This document shows, in pieces, positions 37,722 to 45,423 of a stretch of DNA of 64,000 nucleotides; within the stretch, counting starts at the first letter, position 1; the number at the start of each line of letters is the position of its first letter. This stretch comes from Mesorhizobium tianshanense (GTDB taxonomy: Bacteria > Pseudomonadota > Alphaproteobacteria > Rhizobiales > Rhizobiaceae), in NCBI RefSeq assembly GCF_007830515.1, contig NZ_VLKT01000007.1:119042-183041 (forward strand). The letters are read 5' to 3'. The position numbers and the translations under genes are program-made. The notes under the pieces were generated by a model, which ran no database searches, was not told the DNA's origin, and saw nothing but the letters and a program-made list of their open reading frames with translations.

Positions 37722-39824
37722 ATGCTCGACAAGCGCTCCGGCACGCGCCTCGCCAATCTTTGGGATGAGGCAAAAGCCCAGGGGATGAGCGAGCCGGAAC
37801 GTCTCGTCTATCGTTCGAATGTTCTTGGCTCCGACAAGCGCGTCACCAACTATGGCGGCGGCAACACCTCTTCCAAGATCTGGCAAAAGGATCCGCTCAC
37901 CGGCGAGAGCGTGGAGGTGCTGTGGGTGAAAGGCTCGGGCGGTGACAGCGCCTCGATTAAAACAGACGGTTTCGCCACGCTCTACATGGACAAGCTGCGC
38001 GCGCTGAAGGGTCTCTATCGCGGCCTCGATCACGAGGACGAGATGGTCGGCTATCTGCCCCATTGCACATTTAATCTCAACCCACGCGCGGCCTCGATCG
38101 ACACGCCGCTGCACGCCTTCGTGCCGAAGCCCTATGTCGACCACATGCATCCCGACGCCATCATCGCCATTGCCGCTGCCAAGGATTCCAAGGCGCTGAC
38201 CAAGGAGATTTTTGGTGACACGATCGGCTGGCTGCCATGGAAGCGTCCGGGCTTCGAGCTCGGCCTGTGGCTCGAAAAATTCTGCGTTGAAAACCCTGAG
38301 GCCAAGGGTGTCGTGCTGGCAAGCCATGGCCTGTTCAGCTGGGGCGACACGCCGAAGGAATGCTACGAGACGACGATTTCGGTGATCAACCAGGCGATCG
38401 AGTGGTTCGAGCGCCGGTCCGAAGGTTTGCCGATTTTCGGCGGCGAGGCGGTCAAGTCGCTCGACGCGCCGGCGCGTCGAGCGGTGGCGGCGAAACTGAT
38501 GCCAAGGATCCGCGGCCTGATTTCGGAGAAGAGCCACAAGCTCGGTCATTTCGACGATTCGCCCGCCGTGCTCGAATTCGTCAATTCGAAGGATTTGCGC
38601 CCGCTGGCAGCGCTCGGCACCTCCTGCCCCGACCATTTCCTGCGCACCAAGATCCGGCCGCTGGTCATCGAGTTCGATCCCGAGAATCCCGATGTCGATG
38701 CCGTCATTGCCCGTCTCGCCGACGACATTGCGGACTATCGCGTTGGCTATCAGGCGTATTACGACCGTTGCAAGCACGCGGATTCGCCTGATGTGCGCGA
38801 TCCGAACGCCGTGGTCTATCTGATGCCCGGCGTCGGCATGTTCACCTTCGCCGGCGACAGGGCGACGGCGCGCATATCGGGCGAATTCTACGTCAACGCC
38901 ATCAATGTCATGCGCGGCGCCTCGACGGTGTCGACCTATGTCGGCCTGCCCGAGCAGGAAGCCTTCGATATCGAGTACTGGCTGCTCGAGGAGGCAAAGC
39001 TGCAGCGGTTGCCGAAACCGAAAGCATTGGCCGGCCAGATCGCGCTGGTCACTGGCGGCGCCGGCGGCATCGGCCGGGCGACGGCCAACCGGCTGCTGCG
39101 CGAAGGCGCCTGCGTCGTGCTGGCCGACATCGACGAGACGGCCCTTGCCAGCGCCAATGACGAGCTTGCCAAAGCCTATGGCAAGGATTTCGTGCGGCCG
39201 GTGGTCATCAATGTCACCGCCGAGGACCAGGTGATATCAGGCTTCGCCGAGACGGCGGTCGAGTTCGGCGGCATCGACATCCTGGTGTCCAATGCCGGCC
39301 TGGCAACCTCGGCGCCGATCGAGGAAACCACGCTGGCGCTGTGGAACAAGAACATGGACATCCTGTCGACCGGCTATTTCCTGGTTTCGCGGGAAGCATT
39401 CCGGTTGTTCCGGGCGCAAAAGATCGGCGGCAACGTCGTCTTCGTCGCCTCCAAGAACGGTCTTGCCGCATCGCCCAATGCCGCAGCCTACTGCACGGCC
39501 AAGGCCGCCGAGATCCATCTGGCGCGCTGCCTGGCGCTGGAGGGCGCCGAGGCGCAAATCAGGGTCAATGTCGTCAATCCCGACGCCGTGCTGCGCGGCT
39601 CGAAGATCTGGGCCGGCGAGTGGAAGGAACAGCGCGCCGCCGCCTACAATATGTCGACCGACGATCTGGAAGAGCATTACCGTTCGCGCTCGATGCTGAA
39701 GCGTTCGGTGTTCCCCGAAGACATCGCCGAGGCGATCTATTTCTTCGCCTCCGACATGTCGGCCAAGTCGACCGGCAACATCGTCAATGTCGACGCGGGC
39801 AACGCCCAGAGTTTTACGCGATAA
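37722..39824 (+). CDS. rhaD: Bifunctional rhamnulose-1-phosphate aldolase / short-chain dehydrogenase
   Basis: A 700-residue fusion. Residues ~1-430 are a class II aldolase/adducin domain (NYGGGNTSSK, VDHMHPDAIIAIA metal histidines, VVLASHGLFSWG). Residues ~435-700 are an SDR with ALVTGGAGGIGRA, VSNAGLA and AAYCTAKAAEI (YxxxK). The aldolase splits rhamnulose-1-phosphate into dihydroxyacetone phosphate and lactaldehyde, and the SDR oxidises lactaldehyde. Start at 37722 behind GGGAGG. First gene of rhaDI, divergent from rhaR. Confidence 0.9.
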   Translation: MLDKRSGTRLANLWDEAKAQGMSEPERLVYRSNVLGSDKRVTNYGGGNTSSKIWQKDPLTGESVEVLWVKGSGGDSASIKTDGFATLYMDKLRALKGLYRGLDHEDEMVGYLPHCTFNLNPRAASIDTPLHAFVPKPYVDHMHPDAIIAIAAAKDSKALTKEIFGDTIGWLPWKRPGFELGLWLEKFCVENPEAKGVVLASHGLFSWGDTPKECYETTISVINQAIEWFERRSEGLPIFGGEAVKSLDAPARRAVAAKLMPRIRGLISEKSHKLGHFDDSPAVLEFVNSKDLRPLAALGTSCPDHFLRTKIRPLVIEFDPENPDVDAVIARLADDIADYRVGYQAYYDRCKHADSPDVRDPNAVVYLMPGVGMFTFAGDRATARISGEFYVNAINVMRGASTVSTYVGLPEQEAFDIEYWLLEEAKLQRLPKPKALAGQIALVTGGAGGIGRATANRLLREGACVVLADIDETALASANDELAKAYGKDFVRPVVINVTAEDQVISGFAETAVEFGGIDILVSNAGLATSAPIEETTLALWNKNMDILSTGYFLVSREAFRLFRAQKIGGNVVFVASKNGLAASPNAAAYCTAKAAEIHLARCLALEGAEAQIRVNVVNPDAVLRGSKIWAGEWKEQRAAAYNMSTDDLEEHYRSRSMLKRSVFPEDIAEAIYFFASDMSAKSTGNIVNVDAGNAQSFTR

Positions 39825-39836
39825 TAGCTTGAAGGC

Positions 39837-39958
39837 GGCGCTGCCCCTCACCCTTACCCTCTCCCCGTAAGGACGGGGAGAGGGGGTCGCCAACGCCGGA
39901 ACCCTTCTCCGTCACTATACGGGGAAAAGGTGCCGGCAGGCGGATGAGGGGCAGCGCC
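39837..39958. repeat. Intergenic palindromic repeat between rhaD and rhaI
   Basis: Outer arms GGCGCTGCCCCTCA and TGAGGGGCAGCGCC enclose two inner hairpins; the first is a 12-bp perfect stem CCCTCTCCCCGT/ACGGGGAGAGGG with loop AAGG. This is a dispersed rhizobial repeat inserted inside the rhaDI unit and could partly terminate or process the transcript. Confidence 0.7.
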
Positions 39959-39985
39959 GACCGAACGCACTTGGGAGGAAACGCA

Positions 39986-41278
39986 GTGTCCGAAACCATC
40001 ATCTCCACCGATGTCGTCCAGAAAGACAACGCCGCGCGCGAGGCCGACCTCACGCGCGATTACGACTCGCTCGGCGAGCGCCTCGACCGTCGCGGCATTG
40101 CCATCGACACTATTCGCGGCAAGGTCGAAAAATTCGCCGTAGCGATCCCGTCCTGGGGCGTCGGCACCGGCGGCACCCGCTTTGCCCGCTTTCCCGGCGC
40201 CGGTGAGCCGCGCGACATTTTTGACAAGATCGAGGATTGCGCCGTCATCCGGCAGCTGACGCAGGCCACACCCACCGTCTCGCTGCATATACCGTGGGAC
40301 AAGGCCGACCCAAGCCGGCTGAAACAGGCGGCGTCGCGCTTCGGCCTCGGCTTCGACGCCATGAACTCCAACACCTTCTCCGACGCCAAGGACCAGACGC
40401 TTTCCTACAAGTTCGGCTCGCTGTCACATGCCGATGCCGCAACGCGCCGGCAGGCGATCGAGCACAATCTGGAATGCATCGAGATCGGCAGGACGCTGGG
40501 TTCCAAGGCGCTGACGGTGTGGATCGGCGACGGCTCGAATTTTCCCGGCCAGGTCAATTTCGCCAAGGCGTTCGAGCGCTATCTCGATGCGATGAAGGAG
40601 ATCTACGCCGGACTGCCGGACGACTGGAAGCTGTTCACCGAGCACAAGATGTACGAGCCGGCCTTCTATTCGACCGTCGTGCAGGATTGGGGCACCAACT
40701 ACATGATCGCCACCGAGCTCGGCGACAAGGCCTTCTGCCTGGTCGACCTCGGCCATCATGCGCCCAACGTCAACATCGAGATGATCGTGTCGCGGCTGAT
40801 CCAGTTCAAGAAGCTCGGCGGCTTCCATTTCAACGATTCCAAATATGGCGACGACGACCTCGATGCCGGCTCGATCGATCCTTACCGGCTGTTCCTGGTC
40901 TTCAACGAACTGGTCGATGCGGAGCTTGCCGGTGCCGAAGGTTTCGATCCGGCCCACATGCTCGACCAGAGCCACAACGTCACCGATCCGATCGAAAGCT
41001 TGATGCTGTCGGCGGTCGAGGTGCAGCGCGCCTATGCGCAGGCGCTGCTGGTCGACCGCAGGGCGCTGGAAAGCTACCAGGACGCCAATGACGCCTTGAT
41101 GGCGACGCAGGCGCTGAAAGCCGCCTATCGCACCGATGTCGAGCCGATCCTCGCCATGGCGCGGCTGAACACCGGCGGCGCCATAGATCCGGTCGCCGCC
41201 TACCGCGCCGCCGGCTACCGGGCCAAGGTCGCGGCGGAACGGCCGGCGGTTGCGAGCGGCGGCGGCGGGATCGTTTGA
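39986..41278 (+). CDS. rhaI: L-rhamnose isomerase, Rhizobium/Pseudomonas-type sugar isomerase
   Basis: A 430-residue TIM-barrel sugar isomerase that converts L-rhamnose to rhamnulose. WIGDGSNFPGQVNF, FTEHKMYEPAFYSTV, CLVDLGHHAPNVNIEMI and FHFNDSKYGDDDLDAGSIDP supply the metal-binding Glu/Asp/His set. GTG 39986 follows GGGAGGAAACGCA; an upstream ATG lies within the repeat and is not favoured. Confidence 0.88.
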   Translation: MSETIISTDVVQKDNAAREADLTRDYDSLGERLDRRGIAIDTIRGKVEKFAVAIPSWGVGTGGTRFARFPGAGEPRDIFDKIEDCAVIRQLTQATPTVSLHIPWDKADPSRLKQAASRFGLGFDAMNSNTFSDAKDQTLSYKFGSLSHADAATRRQAIEHNLECIEIGRTLGSKALTVWIGDGSNFPGQVNFAKAFERYLDAMKEIYAGLPDDWKLFTEHKMYEPAFYSTVVQDWGTNYMIATELGDKAFCLVDLGHHAPNVNIEMIVSRLIQFKKLGGFHFNDSKYGDDDLDAGSIDPYRLFLVFNELVDAELAGAEGFDPAHMLDQSHNVTDPIESLMLSAVEVQRAYAQALLVDRRALESYQDANDALMATQALKAAYRTDVEPILAMARLNTGGAIDPVAAYRAAGYRAKVAAERPAVASGGGGIV

Positions 41279-41698
41279 TGTCGGCCTGAAACGAAAAACC
41301 CGCCTGAGGCGGGCCGTTGGCGCGAATTAGCACCATACCCAAATGCATAACTGACGGCACAAAGCAAGAACAAAGTCGCCTGCCTTCAGCGTTGGGTAGC
41401 GGCTTCATTGAGCTCTGGGTTCCTCGCCCCACGAAGTGGGGGAGAGGTGGCTCGGCGAAGCCGAGACGGAGAAGGGGAACCGCGCTCTACGAATGCCCCC
41501 TCTCCGGCCGCGGAGCCTGTCCTCGGGCTTGCCGTAGGTAAGACGCGTGGGCGGCCACCTCTCCCCCGCTTCGCGGTGGGCGAGGAACCCAGGTCTTGGT
41601 AGAAGGTGCAAGCCTCGCCGAATCTTCCCATTAATGTCAGTAGACTCAACCTCTCCAAGCGGCTTTCCTAGGCGCGTCCAACGCCTCGGAGAACGCCC
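41279..41698. other. Gene-free stretch between rhaI and ggt
   Basis: 420 bp without a convincing gene. It holds a short stem CCCGCC-TGA-GGCGGG near 41290 and a long imperfect palindrome (41414-41595). The promoter of ggt should lie near its right end. Confidence 0.55.
41414..41595. repeat. Long imperfect palindromic intergenic repeat
   Basis: TGGGTTCCTCGCCCCAC-GAA-GTGGGGGAGAGGTGGC at the left returns as its reverse complement, GCCACCTCTCCCCCGCTTCGCGGTGGGCGAGGAACCCA, at the right, with a GCCGAGACGG...CCCTCTCCGGC middle. Type of repeat common in rhizobial chromosomes; no coding capacity. Confidence 0.65.
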
Positions 41699-43432
41699 AT
41701 GCACCGCCGCACCCTAATCGCCGTCAGTCTTTCCCTCACCTTGACCTTTGTGCCGCTGGCGGCCGTATTCGCCGCCTCGCCGCAGCCGGCGAAGGGCGAG
41801 CACGGCATGGTGGTGACCGCCCAGCATCTTGCGTCGGAAGTCGGCGCCGAGGTGCTGAAGAAGGGCGGCAATGCCGTCGATGCGGCGGTCGCCGTCGGCT
41901 ATGCGCTGGCTGTGGTCTATCCGAACGCCGGCAATATCGGCGGTGGCGGCTTCATGACCATCCGCTTCAAGGATGGTCGCTCGACCTTCCTCGATTTCCG
42001 CGAGCGCGCGCCGCTCGCCTCGACGAAAACCATGTATCTCGACAAGGACGGCAAGCCGGTGAAGGGCGCCAGCCTCGACGGCTATCTCGCGGTCGGCGTG
42101 CCGGGCTCGGTGGCCGGCTTCGAGACCGCACGGGAAAAATACGGCACGCTGACGCGGCAGGACTTGATGGCGCCGGCGATCCGCTATGCCAAGGACGGTT
42201 TCATGCTGGAGCAGGGCGACGTCGCCTCGCTCGAAGGCGGCACCGAGCGGCTGGCCAAGGACCCGGCCGCGGCGGCCATCTTCCTGAAGCCGGACGGCAA
42301 GCCTTATGCCATCGGAGAGCGCCTTGTTCAGGCCGATCTCGCCGCCGCGCTCTCGGCCATTTCGGAACAAGGTCGCGATGCCTTCTACAAGGGGACCATC
42401 GCCGACGGCATCGTCAAGGCGAGCGCGGAAAAGGGCGGTATTCTAGCCAAGGCGGATTTCGAGACCTATGCGGTCCGCGAACTCGAGCCGGTGACCTGCA
42501 ACTACCGTGGCTATGAGATCACCTCCTCGCCGCCGCCGAGCTCCGGTGGCGTCATCATCTGCGAGATCCTCAACGTGCTGGAGGGCTACCCGCTGTCCTA
42601 TCTCGGCGCGGGTTCCGCCGAAACCGTTCGAATCATGGTCGAGGCGATGCGCCATGCCTATGTCGACCGCAACTCGGCGCTCGGCGATCCCGACTTCGTC
42701 GACAACCCGGTCGAAAAGCTGCTCGACAAGAATTATGCGAAGGAAATCCGCGAAAAGATCGATCCGTTCCGGGCCGGCGTGTCGCAGGAATTGATGCCGA
42801 AGGGTTTTGGCGAGAGCCAGGAGACGACGCATTATTCGATCGTCGACAATGACGGCAACGCCGTCGCGGTGACCTATACGCTGAACGGTTCGTTCGGCGC
42901 CGCCGTCGTCGCCGACGGCACCGGCATCCTGCTCAACAACGAGATGGACGATTTCACCCAGAAACCGGGCGTGCCCAATCTCTACGGCCTCGTCCAGGGC
43001 GAGGCGAATGCGATCGAGCCGGGGAAGACGCCGTTGTCGTCGATGAGCCCGACCATCGTCGCCAAGGACGGCAAGCCGTTCATGGTCATCGGCAGCCCCG
43101 GCGGCTCACGCATCATCACCATCACACTGGAAGCGATCGTCAATGTCGTCGATCACGGCATGAACATCCAGGAGGCGATCGACGCACCGCGCATCCATCA
43201 CCAGTGGCTGCCCGACACGGTCTATATCGAACCGTTCGGCCTGTCGCCGGACACCGAAAAACTGCTTGCCGGCATGGGCTACCACCTCGATGTCGCCGAT
43301 GCGACCTGGGGCCAGGCGGCCGGCATCCTGGTCGGCGGCCAGAGCCTGGCCGACATCGAGAAGGGCGGCGGCGCCCGCTACAACGGCGCCATCGACAGCC
43401 GCGCCGCATCCGGCAAGGCTATCGGATATTAG
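41699..43432 (+). CDS. ggt: Gamma-glutamyltranspeptidase
   Basis: A 577-residue periplasmic Ntn-hydrolase precursor with a signal peptide (residues 1-25). The autoprocessing site is in ETTHYSIVDNDGNAVAVTYTLN; by comparison with E. coli the nucleophile is the first Thr (Thr376), splitting the chain into large and small subunits. PNAGNIGGGGFMTIR and IGSPGGSRIITITLE are family landmarks. It hydrolyses or transfers the gamma-glutamyl group of glutathione. Confidence 0.92.
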   Translation: MHRRTLIAVSLSLTLTFVPLAAVFAASPQPAKGEHGMVVTAQHLASEVGAEVLKKGGNAVDAAVAVGYALAVVYPNAGNIGGGGFMTIRFKDGRSTFLDFRERAPLASTKTMYLDKDGKPVKGASLDGYLAVGVPGSVAGFETAREKYGTLTRQDLMAPAIRYAKDGFMLEQGDVASLEGGTERLAKDPAAAAIFLKPDGKPYAIGERLVQADLAAALSAISEQGRDAFYKGTIADGIVKASAEKGGILAKADFETYAVRELEPVTCNYRGYEITSSPPPSSGGVIICEILNVLEGYPLSYLGAGSAETVRIMVEAMRHAYVDRNSALGDPDFVDNPVEKLLDKNYAKEIREKIDPFRAGVSQELMPKGFGESQETTHYSIVDNDGNAVAVTYTLNGSFGAAVVADGTGILLNNEMDDFTQKPGVPNLYGLVQGEANAIEPGKTPLSSMSPTIVAKDGKPFMVIGSPGGSRIITITLEAIVNVVDHGMNIQEAIDAPRIHHQWLPDTVYIEPFGLSPDTEKLLAGMGYHLDVADATWGQAAGILVGGQSLADIEKGGGARYNGAIDSRAASGKAIGY

Positions 43433-43446
43433 ATTTCGTGCGCTCC

Positions 43447-43498
43447 GGGTCTGTTGAGATTCAGGTGATGCCGACACCACCTGAATATCGGCAGACCC
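43447..43498. terminator. Long inverted repeat between convergent genes
   Basis: GGGTCTG...ATTCAGGTG pairs with CACCTGAAT...CAGACCC, a stem of about 20 bp with an internal mismatch bubble. It separates ggt from a convergent small gene and may stop both transcripts; no T tract is obvious. Confidence 0.5.
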
Positions 43499-43499
43499 G

Positions 43500-43844
43500 T
43501 CAGATGACCAAGGTGATCGTGGACGCAATCAGCATCACGGCCGCGATGCCGACGAACAAGGCATAGATACGCGGCCGGTCGAGCAGGAGCGCATTTCCCG
43601 ATATCCACGCCGCGGTGGCGCCGCCAAGCGCGTAGAGGAAGCCGTTACGATGCCCAAAGGTCAGGGATGCGGCCATCAGGCCGCCAATGACGAGGGCGCC
43701 GAACACGATGATCACGGCGACCGCGTATTTCTCGAAGTCGTTGCTGCCCACAGCCGGACCCATCACGTTCAACGTCGACAGGTCGTCCGGGTCGAACGGG
43801 TTGGCCGACCCATACTCGTCTTGACCGACAGGCTCGCGCATCAT
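43500..43844 (-). CDS. Small membrane protein of unknown function
   Basis: A 114-residue protein with a polar N-terminus (about 38 residues, acidic) and three hydrophobic segments: YAVAVIIVFGALVIGGLMAASL, NGFLYALGGATAAWISGNALLL and IYALFVGIAAVMLIASTITLV. AAGGAGAATGA precedes ATG 43844. Not recognised beyond this. Confidence 0.6.
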   Translation of the reverse strand: MMREPVGQDEYGSANPFDPDDLSTLNVMGPAVGSNDFEKYAVAVIIVFGALVIGGLMAASLTFGHRNGFLYALGGATAAWISGNALLLDRPRIYALFVGIAAVMLIASTITLVI

Positions 43845-44073
43845 TCATTCTCCTTGAAGCGGCAACAAATCATCAAGCCTTGCCGAGCGCAACCGGATCG
43901 CGCCGCGTTCAATGCGATAGGCACGGTCTTCAACACTTTCTGGCGGCGGCTTACCATCGTTTTTTGGATTTATCCGGATCGTCCTTTCGCTCCAGGCGAC
44001 CGACTGGAATCGCCAGCCTGTATGATTCGGCTTGAAAGTCCGCCGCTCTGGAGGCGGATTCGAACCGCTGCCC

Positions 44074-44280
44074 CTAGAACTTCATACTGAGGCTGCCCTT
44101 GACGACGCGGCCTTCGCCATAGATGCAGCCGGAACCGGGAAAACAGGTCGAGTAGTAGGTCTTGTCGAACAGGTTGGAGACATTGAGCGCGGCCTGCCAG
44201 CCATTCTTCTTGTAGCGGAGCGCTGCGTCGACCAGCGTATGGCCGGGCACGCTGACTGCGTTCGCATTGTCGCCGAAGCT
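44074..44280 (-). pseudogene. Relic of a TonB-dependent ferric-siderophore receptor (fhuA-like), C-terminus only
   Basis: The last ~68 residues of a ferrichrome-type outer-membrane receptor survive: SVPGHTLVDAALRYKKNGWQ, AALNVSNLFDKTYYSTC, then IYGEGRVVKGSLSMKF ending in the aromatic residue usual for beta-barrel proteins. The rest of the ~700-residue receptor is absent; upstream sequence does not continue the family. It lies divergent from fhuD. R. leguminosarum is known to carry a fhuA pseudogene next to its fhu genes. Confidence 0.75.
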
Positions 44281-44391
44281 TGCGCTGCCCTGGCCTATGG
44301 CCCCGTTTCGCGCTGCACGATATGCATTCGACTTCATCTCGATACCCCTCAATGCCTGCGCACAGTGCCATTTCAGTCGGCGCAACAAATG

Positions 44392-44430
44392 TTGACTCTT
44401 TTAGTCATCTTCAATGTTGACTATTAAGTC
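44392..44430. promoter_or_regulatory. Candidate RirA iron-responsive operators before fhuD
   Basis: TGA-N9-TCA (TGACTCTTTTAGTCA, 44392-44406) matches the rhizobial iron-responsive operator. A second copy (TGACTATTAAGTCA, 44417-44430) has N8 spacing, and a further AGTCAAC follows. They sit between the fhuA relic and fhuD. Confidence 0.55.
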
Positions 44431-44514
44431 ATGTTTCATAGTCAACCGGGCATCGGCGGCGATAACCAGATTCTGGAAACACGGGTGCAATGAGCTGGAG
44501 AGAAATCTAGGACC

Positions 44515-45423
44515 GTGACCAAGACTCACATCCAGACGGCCATCCGAATGACCCGGCGCGGGGCGCTCGGACTTTTCGCGCTGCCCTTCACCGGCATTGC
44601 GTCCTCGACGGCCGAGGCGAAGCCGCTGCGCATCGTCTGCCTGGATGACGGGCTGGCCGAGACCTTGCTGATGCTCGGCGTCAACCCAGTGGCCATTGCC
44701 GGTCGCGACGTCTGGGAGAACTGGGTGGTCGAACCGCCGCTGCCGCCGGAGATCGCCGATGTCGGCACCTTGCTGGAACCCAATCTCGAACTGCTGCAGC
44801 AGCTTGCCCCGGACATCATCCTGGCCATGCCGTATCTCGACGGCATCAAGCCGCTGCTCGAACGCGTCGCGCCGGTGACGACGATCGGGCTCTATACCGA
44901 AGCGGGACAGCCCTATAAGCGCGCCGTCGAGGCAACCCGCCAACTGGCTGGGCTTGTCGGTAAGGAAAGGGAAGGCGAAGCGCTGATCGCGGCGACGGAT
45001 GCGTGTTTTTCAGAGATTCGCCAGGAGCTGGCGCCACTTTCGGCGCGGCCGATCTATGTCGTCAGCTTCATGGATCCGCGCAATGTGCGCGTCTATGGCA
45101 AAAAAAGCCTGTTTCAGGAGGTGTTCGATCGCATCGGGCTGCGCAACGCCTGGACGGGCGAGACCAACTATTGGGGGTTTTCGACCGTCGGCATCGATGG
45201 CCTGGCGACATCGAGCGACGCACGCCTTGCCTATCTCGAACCCTTGCCCGAGGGTGCCGGCGGCACGCTGACCGAAAGCCCGGTCTGGAACGCCATGCCC
45301 TTCGTGCGCAACCGTTCGATCATGCGTCTTCCCGCCGTCCTGATGTTCGGCGCGCTTCCGTCCGCCACCCGTTTCGCCCGCGTCCTGGCCAAGGCGATGA
45401 CCGGGGAAGCCGCCCGTGACTGA
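44515..45423 (+). CDS. fhuD: Ferric hydroxamate siderophore-binding protein
   Basis: A 302-residue binding protein. The N-terminus MTRRGALGLFALPF is a twin-arginine signal. IVCLDDGLAETLLMLGVNPVAIAG, PDIILAMPYLDG and RNRSIMRLPAVLMFG follow the FhuD/BtuF fold with two lobes joined by a long helix. It should present ferric hydroxamates to FhuB. A GTG start at 44515; GGAGAG lies 14 nt before. The end overlaps fhuB by 8 bp. Confidence 0.82.
   Translation: MTKTHIQTAIRMTRRGALGLFALPFTGIASSTAEAKPLRIVCLDDGLAETLLMLGVNPVAIAGRDVWENWVVEPPLPPEIADVGTLLEPNLELLQQLAPDIILAMPYLDGIKPLLERVAPVTTIGLYTEAGQPYKRAVEATRQLAGLVGKEREGEALIAATDACFSEIRQELAPLSARPIYVVSFMDPRNVRVYGKKSLFQEVFDRIGLRNAWTGETNYWGFSTVGIDGLATSSDARLAYLEPLPEGAGGTLTESPVWNAMPFVRNRSIMRLPAVLMFGALPSATRFARVLAKAMTGEAARD

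Noticed and set aside
44046..44075. tRNA-like TTCGAA box on the minus strand
   Set aside because: Flanking bases do not form an acceptor stem or anticodon arm; no CCA.
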